DNA from: an archaeon
Lineage (GTDB): Archaea > Nanobdellota > Nanobdellia > Pacearchaeales > UBA284
Direction of reading: 5' to 3'
Assembly: GCA_030619955.1 (NCBI GenBank)
Contig: JAUXAK010000030.1
Coordinates: 1-6,777 of the forward strand
Length of the DNA stretch: 6,777 nt
Under the pieces are notes generated by a model. It worked only from the letters and a program-made list of their open reading frames with translations. It searched no databases and had not been told where the DNA came from. This document shows positions 1-4,861 of this stretch, piece by piece. Each line of letters opens with the position of its first letter. Within the stretch, counting starts at the first letter, position 1. The position numbers were made by a program, and so were the translations under genes.

Positions 1-50
1 ACAATGAAAATTAAAATTATCATGCTAAACAAGGCTATTTTTGTTTTCAT
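1..50 (-). CDS. 5' end of a membrane or secreted protein gene (cut by the left window edge)
   Basis: On the minus strand an ATG at 50-48 opens a frame that stays open to the window edge and reads MKTKIALFSMIILIFI, then a partial Val codon. A short basic start followed by an unbroken hydrophobic stretch is what a signal peptide or first transmembrane helix looks like. The ATG lies only 8 nt after the stop of the upstream small gene on the same strand, so the two probably form an operon driven by the promoter near 323-340. No Shine-Dalgarno is visible in the A-rich spacer. Only about 16 residues are visible, so the family cannot be named. Translational coupling is an inference from the spacing. 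Confidence 0.5.
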   Translation of the reverse strand, partial: MKTKIALFSMIILIFI

Positions 51-58
51 TTTAGTTT

Positions 59-274
59 TTAATTTTTTGTTTCCTCTCCATTTTTGCCATCCAAGTAAAG
101 CATTACTTTAACATATTTTTCTCTTTTCATTTTTAGACCATGTGCCTTTGCTTTAGAATAACGCTTGTTAATATCTGTCATTCTTTGGCTTATTTCATCT
201 CTTGTCATACCTTGTTTTTGCAATGCCTTGATAATATCAATTAATGATTTGTCTGTCATTTTTTTTAATTTCAT
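59..274 (-). CDS. Small basic HTH-like protein of unknown function, 71 aa
   Basis: I do not recognise a family. The protein is 71 residues, strongly basic and mostly predicted helical, with no hydrophobic segment. Residues about 9-45 (from SLIDIIKALQKQGMTRDEIS through the following helix) look like a helix-turn-helix: an amphipathic helix, a turn at Q-G-M-T, then a candidate recognition helix. This makes a small DNA- or RNA-binding protein plausible. A good BRE/TATA promoter at 323-340 predicts transcription start near 300 and a leader of about 25 nt without a clear Shine-Dalgarno. ATG at 274 is the longest start; ATG at 259 (MTDKSL) is an alternative. A membrane or secreted protein gene follows after 8 nt. 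The well-formed promoter and plausible fold favour a real gene, but the function is unknown. Confidence 0.65.
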   Translation of the reverse strand: MKLKKMTDKSLIDIIKALQKQGMTRDEISQRMTDINKRYSKAKAHGLKMKREKYVKVMLYLDGKNGEETKN

Positions 275-322
275 TTTAATTATTTTCTTTTATTTTTTAT
301 CACTTTTGAATGGTATCTAATA

Positions 323-340
323 TTTATAAATCTTTCGATA
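323..340 (-). promoter_or_regulatory. Archaeal BRE/TATA promoter for the 71-aa gene
   Basis: On the minus strand the sequence reads CGAAAGATTTATAAA: a BRE-like CGAAAG next to the TATA box TTTATAAA (323-330). The TATA centre is about 52 nt upstream of the ATG at 274, so transcription should start near 300. The surrounding 26 bp (323-348) match the psmB promoter region at 3201-3226 in 25 positions. Confidence 0.7.
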
Positions 341-381
341 ATAAAAATACAAAAGACTTGAAATATTTGAAATAATGAAAA

Positions 382-415
382 AATTAGAAAATAATTTTTT
401 AGAAAAAAGGAAAAA
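382..415 (-). terminator. U-rich archaeal terminator after aCPSF1
   Basis: Directly after the aCPSF1 stop codon the minus-strand transcript runs AATTTTTCCTTTTTTC, then further U-runs down to about 382. No GC-rich hairpin precedes it. Archaeal termination relies on U-tracts, and aCPSF1/FttA itself cleaves at U-rich 3' ends, so this gene probably ends with a substrate of its own product. The exact end point is inferred. Confidence 0.5.
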
Positions 416-2299
416 TTAACGCAGTCTTAAAGTTTCTAAATTTCTTGGCACATTTGTTTCTATTTTATGCAGTTTATAGAGAGTTGATGCAAGATCAAGA
501 GATTTACTTTGCTCGCCATGCTGTATAATGATCTTTCTCGGTGTCGGGCTTATAGCATTAACAAAAGAAAGTAATTCATTCCTGCCTGCATGTCCTGTTA
601 AACCATCTATTGTTGCAACTTCCAGTTTAACTGGGACAATCTCTTCTTTTTCACCTGGAAACCTTACTTCTTTTAAACCTTCTTGAACTTGTCTTCCAAG
701 TGAACCTTTTCCCTGATAACTAACAAAGGTAATAGAATTTTTTTTATTATCAGCTAACTCTTTGAAATATTCTTGCGAAGCACCTCCTACCAACATACCA
801 GATGTTGCAAGGATAATGCAAGGCTTGCCTTCAATTACCTCTCTTCTTTCTTGTGGTGAACCTACTCTCTTAAAAAGGCCTGAGGTAAATGGACTTTTAT
901 CTTGAAAGATTTGTGTTCTTAATGAAGATGATAAAAATTCTGGATAAGCTGTGTGAATTGCAGTAACATCCCAAACTAATCCGTCAACATAAATAGGAAC
1001 ATTTGGCAGTTTGCCTTGTTTTACTGCAGCATCCACTATCATCATAACTTCCTGCGCTCTGCCCACCCCAAGAACAGGCACTAAAGCTTTGCCTTTTTGT
1101 TTTATTGTTTTATTTATTATTTTTATTAAAATTTCCTCAGATTCATGTCTAGTAGGCAGAATATCTTGTCTACTACCATAAGTGCTTTCAATAATCAATG
1201 TTTCAAGTCTTGGAAACTTGCATGTTGCAAGTTCTAAAACATGAGTTCTTGCAAATTTAAAATCAGAAGTGTAAAGTAAATTATGCAGACCATTACTAAT
1301 ATTTAAGTGTATCATTGAGCTTCCTAAAGTATGGCCAGCATTGTAAAAAGTTAATCTAACATCAGGTGTTATGTCAGTAACTTCATTATAATTTAAATCA
1401 ATACTGTGTTTAACCATTGTGTTAATATCAGAAATCTTGTATAAAGGGGTGACAGCTTGTTTATAACTTACACCTATGTAATCTAGGGCAAGTAAAGCAC
1501 CTATATCTCTAGTTGGAGTGGTCATATAGCAAGGCCCTCTATAGCCAAGACGATAAAGATATGGAAGCAATCCGCTGTGATCCAAATGAGCATGACTGAT
1601 TATAACAGCATCTATTGATTTAATATCAAATTCAGGCACATTAAGATAAGGAAATTTTTCTGCATTTGATGCAGCTATGTCAATACCACAATCAAGTAAT
1701 ATTTTTGATTCTGGGGTTTGTAAAAACAAGCAGCTTCTGCCAACTTGTCTTGCGCCTCCAAGAAAGCTGATCCTTATCCATTCTTCTTTTTTTTCAGGGC
1801 TCCATTCCTTATAAATGCGCTTTCCTATTTTATTAAGAAATTTTTTTCTATAATCCTCTTTAACATATAAAACATGGCGTATTGCTTCAGTAATCTTGCT
1901 TTTTATTGCAGGACTTCTTATTACTTGAGGAATCCAGAAAGTTTTTTCTTTTATAGCCTTTAGAATTTCTCCGCCCCTGCCAATAGCAATCCCTGGTTTT
2001 TTTACTTCAATTGCAACAATGCTTCTTTGCTCATCAAACAAAATGTTTTGAATTTCAGCTTCTTTTGGCACTAAAGCAAGAATTTGTTTTTTAGTTTCAT
2101 CTAAAGTGACAAGTAAGGCTTTAGCTGCCCTTAGCTCAATTCTTTTTTTTATTTTATTCACAATTTCACGAACTTTTTCTTCTCCACTTAAAAAGAAATC
2201 TTTGTCTGCAGTATAAATAACAATGTTTGCACCTTCAAAATTAGCAGATTCAATAGCTTTTGGCAGTTGTTCTAAAATAGTTTTCAAAATATCTGGCAT
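416..2299 (-). CDS. aCPSF1/FttA, KH-domain beta-CASP ribonuclease and transcription termination factor
   Basis: This is the archaeal homologue of the eukaryotic cleavage and polyadenylation nuclease CPSF73. In studied archaea it cuts nascent RNA at U-rich sites and terminates transcription. The 627 residues match the usual length. The order is KH-like domains (about 1-145, with the GxxG loop I-G-R-G-G near 106-110), a metallo-beta-lactamase core and a beta-CASP insert. Zinc and catalytic motifs are complete: D203, the HxHxDH signature at H236-H241 (HAHLDH), H323 (NAGHTLGSS), D346 (YTSDF), motif A E371 (ESTYG), the motif B region VGRAQE near 412-417, and motif C H570 (GLTGHAG), with H594 in the C-terminal segment. 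All are intact, so an active nuclease is expected. It lies 168 bp downstream of psmB on the same strand, an arrangement I recall from other archaea (for example Methanocaldococcus). ATG at 2299 has a possible AT-only TATA about 28 nt upstream. Confidence 0.96.
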   Translation of the reverse strand: MPDILKTILEQLPKAIESANFEGANIVIYTADKDFFLSGEEKVREIVNKIKKRIELRAAKALLVTLDETKKQILALVPKEAEIQNILFDEQRSIVAIEVKKPGIAIGRGGEILKAIKEKTFWIPQVIRSPAIKSKITEAIRHVLYVKEDYRKKFLNKIGKRIYKEWSPEKKEEWIRISFLGGARQVGRSCLFLQTPESKILLDCGIDIAASNAEKFPYLNVPEFDIKSIDAVIISHAHLDHSGLLPYLYRLGYRGPCYMTTPTRDIGALLALDYIGVSYKQAVTPLYKISDINTMVKHSIDLNYNEVTDITPDVRLTFYNAGHTLGSSMIHLNISNGLHNLLYTSDFKFARTHVLELATCKFPRLETLIIESTYGSRQDILPTRHESEEILIKIINKTIKQKGKALVPVLGVGRAQEVMMIVDAAVKQGKLPNVPIYVDGLVWDVTAIHTAYPEFLSSSLRTQIFQDKSPFTSGLFKRVGSPQERREVIEGKPCIILATSGMLVGGASQEYFKELADNKKNSITFVSYQGKGSLGRQVQEGLKEVRFPGEKEEIVPVKLEVATIDGLTGHAGRNELLSFVNAISPTPRKIIIQHGEQSKSLDLASTLYKLHKIETNVPRNLETLRLR

Positions 2300-2322
2300 T
2301 TTAGAAATTAATTCAGATTATT

Positions 2323-2340
2323 ATTTTAAAATTTTAAAAT
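2323..2340 (-). promoter_or_regulatory. Possible TATA element for aCPSF1
   Basis: The stretch reads ATTTTAAAATTTTAAAAT, two overlapping copies of the palindrome ATTTTAAAAT. TTTAAA within it is centred about 28 nt upstream of the aCPSF1 ATG, the right distance for a leaderless start. It is weaker than the other promoters here, having no clear BRE and lying in nearly pure AT sequence. aCPSF1 could instead be read through from psmB. Confidence 0.35.
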
Positions 2341-2344
2341 TTGT

Positions 2345-2366
2345 TTTAATTTAAATTTAATTTAAA
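2345..2366. repeat. Perfect tandem repeat, 2 x 11 bp
   Basis: The unit TTTAATTTAAA occurs twice head to tail in the 168-bp gap between psmB and aCPSF1. A period of 11 bp is about one helical turn, so both copies present the same DNA face upstream of the possible aCPSF1 TATA. It could be a regulator site, curved DNA, or chance in AT-only sequence. The rest of the gap (2367-2467) holds a T/C-rich plus strand with TTTTATCTT at 2433-2441 and 2453-2461, and no gene. Confidence 0.5.
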
Positions 2367-2467
2367 TAAAATTCAATATGATAATTCAAAGTTGTTAAGA
2401 GAGATTTTATTTTTAAGTTAAAATTAAACTCTTTTTATCTTTTTATTCTGTCTTTTATCTTACTTTT

Positions 2468-3136
2468 CTATCTTTTAACCAAAACCTGCTTTACTTCTTC
2501 TTTTAGTATCTGTTTTACGCCTTTTTTATCAATTACAACAACATCAAGTCCAGAGCCAGTTGGCGTGTCTCTCTGCATAGCTGCATTTAATGCCTTGACA
2601 GCAAGTTTAATGCCTTCATCAACTGTAATGTTGCTTTTGTAAATATCTTCTAATACACCATAAGCAACAACCATTCCGCTTCCTGTTGAAACAAAATCCT
2701 CATGTCTAACAACACTGCCATCTGGGGATATTTCAAAAAGCCAAAAGCCATTAGTATCAGAGCCTGCAACAAGAAAAGCAGTTACACCAATTAAAGGGCT
2801 GAATTTCCTTATGTTTTGATATGTAAACATGGCAAATAAATTAGCAGATTCTATTACATTAGGCTCAATCTTTGTCCTTAAATGTTTCAACCTTAATTCA
2901 GCTTTAGTAAGTTTCACAAGCAACTGAACATCAGAAACACTTCCTGCAGTTGTCGCACTAATTTTATTGGTAATTGGCAGGATTTTATCCATTTTTTTAT
3001 GTGCAATAAAACTGCCATTTCCTATTGTGGCTCTTTTATCTGCAGCAAGAACAACCCCCTCTTTACAAACTAAACCTAAGGTTGTGGTTCCTGTTTTTAA
3101 AACACTTTTTCTTAATTCTCTTAGTTCTTCATCCAT
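2468..3136 (-). CDS. psmB: Archaeal 20S proteasome beta subunit (self-processing N-terminal-nucleophile protease)
   Basis: This is the catalytic subunit of the 20S core particle, which degrades unfolded proteins fed in by an ATPase such as PAN or a Cdc48 homologue. The 222 residues comprise a 16-residue propeptide ending K-T-G and the mature chain beginning T17-T-T-L-G. Autocleavage at G16/T17 exposes the catalytic threonine. Other active-site residues are present: D33 in A-A-D-K-R-A-T (mature D17), K51 (the usual mature K33, shifted by a two-residue insertion), and the downstream STGSG and QRD motifs near the usual Ser129/Asp166 positions. It is therefore predicted active. Its promoter is at 3201-3217, giving a leader of about 42 nt. 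The stop is TAG. aCPSF1 follows in the same direction with no clear U-tract between them, so partial cotranscription is plausible. The alpha subunit is not in this window. Confidence 0.96.
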   Translation of the reverse strand: MDEELRELRKSVLKTGTTTLGLVCKEGVVLAADKRATIGNGSFIAHKKMDKILPITNKISATTAGSVSDVQLLVKLTKAELRLKHLRTKIEPNVIESANLFAMFTYQNIRKFSPLIGVTAFLVAGSDTNGFWLFEISPDGSVVRHEDFVSTGSGMVVAYGVLEDIYKSNITVDEGIKLAVKALNAAMQRDTPTGSGLDVVVIDKKGVKQILKEEVKQVLVKR

Positions 3137-3200
3137 CTTTAAAAATTCAAATTCATAAGTTTAATAGAATTTTTTGAATATTTTCTAGAGGAATAATTAT

Positions 3201-3217
3201 TTTATAAACCTTTCGAT
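3201..3217 (-). promoter_or_regulatory. Archaeal BRE/TATA promoter for psmB
   Basis: The minus strand reads TCGAAAGGTTTATAAA: BRE-like CGAAAGG followed by TATA box TTTATAAA (3201-3208). The TATA centre is about 68 nt upstream of the psmB ATG, so transcription should start near 3178 with a leader of about 42 nt. The box sits immediately beyond the T-run that follows tRNA-Tyr, so the tRNA end and the psmB promoter are packed together. GAAAGGTTTATAAA is also found in the RelA-like gene promoter at 4827-4840. Confidence 0.75.
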
Positions 3218-3220
3218 AAT

Positions 3221-3225
3221 AAAAA
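3221..3225 (-). terminator. Oligo-T terminator after tRNA-Tyr
   Basis: Five consecutive T on the minus strand directly follow discriminator base A73 of the tRNA. No CCA is encoded, so a CCA-adding enzyme must complete the 3' end. A short U-tract just after a tRNA is a common archaeal end signal. Confidence 0.5.
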
Positions 3226-3261
3226 TCCCTGCGGGCGGATTCGAACCGCCAACAACCCGGG

Positions 3262-3312
3262 TTCTGGAGCACTTGCGAGTGCCTTATGCATTCTATGTAG
3301 GAAAGCATAAGA
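3262..3312 (-). other. tRNA-Tyr intron 2, 51 nt, after G37
   Basis: It sits at the common archaeal position 37/38. The anticodon stem is the outer helix. The 5' bulge is AG|T and the 3' bulge AA|C, both cut after the second base. The central helix C32-U33-G34 with CAG has three pairs and a U-C mismatch, so the bulge-helix-bulge motif is imperfect. Inside the intron, CTTATGC pairs with GCATAAG, and a separate hairpin GCACT-CGCA-AGTGC follows before the 3' splice site. Confidence 0.8.
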
Positions 3313-3333
3313 CTACAGCCGAGCGCTCTACCA

Positions 3334-3354
3334 CTGCTCCTTTCTTTTGAAAGT
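3334..3354 (-). other. tRNA-Tyr intron 1, 21 nt, in the D-loop
   Basis: Reading the minus strand, D-stem GCTC pairs with GAGC inside the intron (four pairs). The 5' bulge is AA|A and the 3' bulge AG|T. The intron closes with CTTTC-AAAA-GAAAG. This is a central helix with both three-base bulges and an inner helix, the form the archaeal splicing endonuclease recognises, though the outer exon helix is weak. Cutting after the second bulge base leaves D-loop AATGGTA. Shifted junctions giving AGTGGTA are possible but lose the A15-U48 pair. Confidence 0.8.
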
Positions 3355-3390
3355 TTGAGCTACACAGGGTTAAAGAATAAAGAATAGTTG

Positions 3391-3405
3391 ATTTAAAAAG
3401 TTTCT
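3391..3405 (-). promoter_or_regulatory. Box A promoter for tRNA-Tyr
   Basis: The minus strand reads GAAACTTTTTAAAT, a BRE-like GAAA and a TATA-type TTTAAA (3392-3397) centred about 25 nt upstream of C1. It lies in the 37-nt gap after aspS and slightly before it, so the tRNA can be transcribed on its own as well as by read-through from aspS. Confidence 0.55.
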
Positions 3406-3406
3406 T

Positions 3407-4717
3407 TTAAGGCACAAGCCTTTCAGTATCGCGAGAGAATAAACAAGCCTCTCTAATATTCTCTAAACTAAGAATAATTTGTGTTAGCCTTTCAATACCC
3501 ATTGCAAAACCGCCGTGGGGCATAGAACCATATTTAAAAAATTTAGTAAACCACTCCAATTTTTTTGTGTCCAAACCTTTTTCTTTTATATTTTTTATTA
3601 ACACATTATAACGATGTTCGCGCTGACCTCCAGAGCTTAATTCAAGATTCTTGCAATATAAATCTACAGATCTTGCATATTCATTATCATGATAAACATA
3701 AAAAGGTTTTAACTTGAATGGAAAACCATTAATAAAGAAAAAATCTGAATTATATTTTTCTTGGATATATTTTGCAAGAAGTTTCTCAGCTTCACTATCA
3801 AGATCCTCACCAGGTTTTATCTTCTTGCCTAGCTTGGCCAAAATTTTATAGATTTCAGGAAACCTTAATTCAGGAAATGGCAACTTTGGAATTTTAATAT
3901 CAACATCAAGGAGCTCAAGTTCTTCTTTGCATTTCTCTTTAATATTTTTCAGTGCAGAAACAATTACTTGCTCTTCAACCTTCATTGTGTCTTGCTCATT
4001 TTTAATAAAAGCAAGTTCAGGAGCTATACATCTATGTTCTGTTAAATGCTTTGTTGTATGGCTTTTCTCTGCCCTCCAGTTTGGTCCTAGATCATAAATT
4101 TTTTCTAAACCTCCAAGGATTGTTAGTTGTCTATGCAACTGAGGATCTTGCCTTAAGAATGCTTTTTTATTATAATAATTAACTTGGAAAACTTCTGCAC
4201 CTGATTCAGATGGAGAACCCATCAAGCAAGGTGTAAAAACCTGGATAAATCCATTTTTGTTAAGCCAACTTTGCATTCCTTCAATCAAAGCTGATTGAAT
4301 TTTAAAAATTGCAAGATTTTTTCTTTTTCTTAAATCAAGGCTTCTGTAATCAAGCAGCTTAGGTAGAGCTGTTGTGATTGTTTTGTCTTTTTCAGTAACT
4401 GTAATAGGAAGTGGTGCTGCCTTATTTATTAGTTTAATATCAGAAATTTCAATTTCAACTTTTTTTCCTGTAACTTCAGGACTTTTTACAACTGCTGCTT
4501 TAGCCTTGCCTTTAACAGAAATAACACTCTCTATTGTTAATTCAGAAAATTTCTTAAATAATTTTTTATCTTTAACAATACACTGAATTATTCCAGTCAT
4601 GTCTCGAAGTAAAATAAATTTTATTTTAGCCAAATCTCTAAGTTCATGAACCCATCCTTGTAAAAATACATGTCCTTTTTTTATTTCATTAATATAGATT
4701 CTTTTTTCTTTTTTCAT
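3407..4717 (-). CDS. aspS: Aspartyl-tRNA synthetase, archaeal type, probably non-discriminating
   Basis: This class IIb synthetase attaches aspartate to tRNA. The 436 residues match archaeal AspRS. An N-terminal OB-fold anticodon-binding domain spans about 1-105 (with GWVHELRD at 21-28 and LLRDMTG at 36-42). The catalytic core follows: RQDPQLHRQ at 189-197, motif 2 around R215 (WRAEKSHTTKHLTEH), SSGGQREHR at 361-369, and motif 3 GGFAMGIERL at 402-411 with R410. The ending FSRDTERLVP is of the AspRS rather than the AsnRS type. H24 occupies the place of W26 in the discriminating Pyrococcus/Thermococcus enzyme. Histidine there is reported for non-discriminating AspRS, which also charges tRNA-Asn and needs GatCAB. 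GatCAB is not in this window, so that is inference. A TATA box centred 26 nt before the ATG predicts a leaderless mRNA. tRNA-Tyr follows after 37 nt. Confidence 0.95.
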   Translation of the reverse strand: MKKEKRIYINEIKKGHVFLQGWVHELRDLAKIKFILLRDMTGIIQCIVKDKKLFKKFSELTIESVISVKGKAKAAVVKSPEVTGKKVEIEISDIKLINKAAPLPITVTEKDKTITTALPKLLDYRSLDLRKRKNLAIFKIQSALIEGMQSWLNKNGFIQVFTPCLMGSPSESGAEVFQVNYYNKKAFLRQDPQLHRQLTILGGLEKIYDLGPNWRAEKSHTTKHLTEHRCIAPELAFIKNEQDTMKVEEQVIVSALKNIKEKCKEELELLDVDIKIPKLPFPELRFPEIYKILAKLGKKIKPGEDLDSEAEKLLAKYIQEKYNSDFFFINGFPFKLKPFYVYHDNEYARSVDLYCKNLELSSGGQREHRYNVLIKNIKEKGLDTKKLEWFTKFFKYGSMPHGGFAMGIERLTQIILSLENIREACLFSRDTERLVP

Positions 4718-4738
4718 ATATTAATCTATTAAGAATGA

Positions 4739-4753
4739 TTTATAAATTTTAGC
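4739..4753 (-). promoter_or_regulatory. TATA promoter for aspS (leaderless)
   Basis: The minus strand reads GCTAAAATTTATAAAT with the TATA box at 4739-4747. Its centre is about 26 nt upstream of the aspS ATG at 4717, so transcription should begin at or within a few bases of the start codon. It is one of two divergent promoters in the 144-bp gap 4718-4861. Confidence 0.7.
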
Positions 4754-4825
4754 TTATGCAGTTAATAAATGAGTAGAAAGTACTTTATTTCTTAATTATG
4801 TTACCCCTTCTTTGTGGTTAAAAGT

Positions 4826-4840
4826 AGAAAGGTTTATAAA
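4826..4840 (+). promoter_or_regulatory. BRE/TATA promoter for the RelA-like gene (leaderless)
   Basis: The sequence AGAAAGGTTTATAAA holds BRE-like GAAAGG and TATA box TTTATAAA (4833-4840), centred about 25 nt upstream of the ATG at 4862. No room is left for a Shine-Dalgarno leader, so a leaderless transcript is predicted. AGTAGAAAG overlaps its 5' part (4823-4831) and recurs at 4772-4780. A palindrome AAAGTACTTT lies at 4777-4786, between the two divergent promoters. Confidence 0.7.
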
Positions 4841-4861
4841 GTTTGAATTATTAAAAATAAA

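Larger units (their letters stand above)
3226..3369 (-). tRNA. tRNA-Tyr (anticodon GUA) with two introns
   Basis: The gene folds into a complete 72-nt tRNA only after two introns are removed. The acceptor stem is CCCTGTG with CGCAGGG, closed by C1-G72 with A73, the identity pattern of archaeal tRNA-Tyr. The D-stem is GCTC/GAGC with mature loop AATGGTA. The anticodon stem is CTCGG/CCGGG, with one T-G wobble, and its loop CTGTAGC carries GTA at 3316-3314. The variable loop is TTGTT and the T-arm GGCGG-TTCGAAT-CCGCC. A15 can form the Levitt pair with U48, which supports the chosen D-loop junction. No CCA is encoded. The start is fixed by the acceptor stem: ignoring the D-loop intron would leave no partner for CGCAGGG. 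The gene lies 37 nt downstream of aspS with a box A at about 3392-3397. Confidence 0.92.

Noticed and set aside
375..419. Plus-strand 14-codon frame MKKLENNFLEKRKN after aCPSF1
   Set aside because: Low-complexity A-rich sequence, too short, and it coincides with the U-rich terminator of the minus-strand gene.
2431..2476. T/C-rich plus-strand stretch with TTTTATCTT copies as a repeat array or terminator
   Set aside because: Two exact copies and one altered copy without regular spacing. On the transcribed minus strand the run is A/G-rich, so it is not a U-tract terminator.
3139..3156. Short upstream ORF (MNLNF) in the psmB leader on the minus strand
   Set aside because: Five codons in AT-rich sequence are expected by chance, and nothing marks it as a leader peptide.
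2967..3158. Plus-strand 63-aa open frame opposite psmB
   Set aside because: It lies almost wholly antisense to a clear psmB frame and has no promoter or recognisable motif of its own.
323..3226. 25/26-bp direct repeats, one touching the 3' end of tRNA-Tyr, as att sites of an integrated element
   Set aside because: The repeat overlaps the tRNA by one base only, whereas att repeats normally include much of the tRNA 3' half. The enclosed genes are the conserved psmB and aCPSF1, and no integrase is present. Shared promoter sequence explains it better.
4374..4586. Plus-strand 70-aa open frame inside aspS
   Set aside because: It is antisense to a conserved part of AspRS. Its hydrophobic, Ser/Leu-rich look is typical of a frame opposite Lys/Glu-rich coding sequence.
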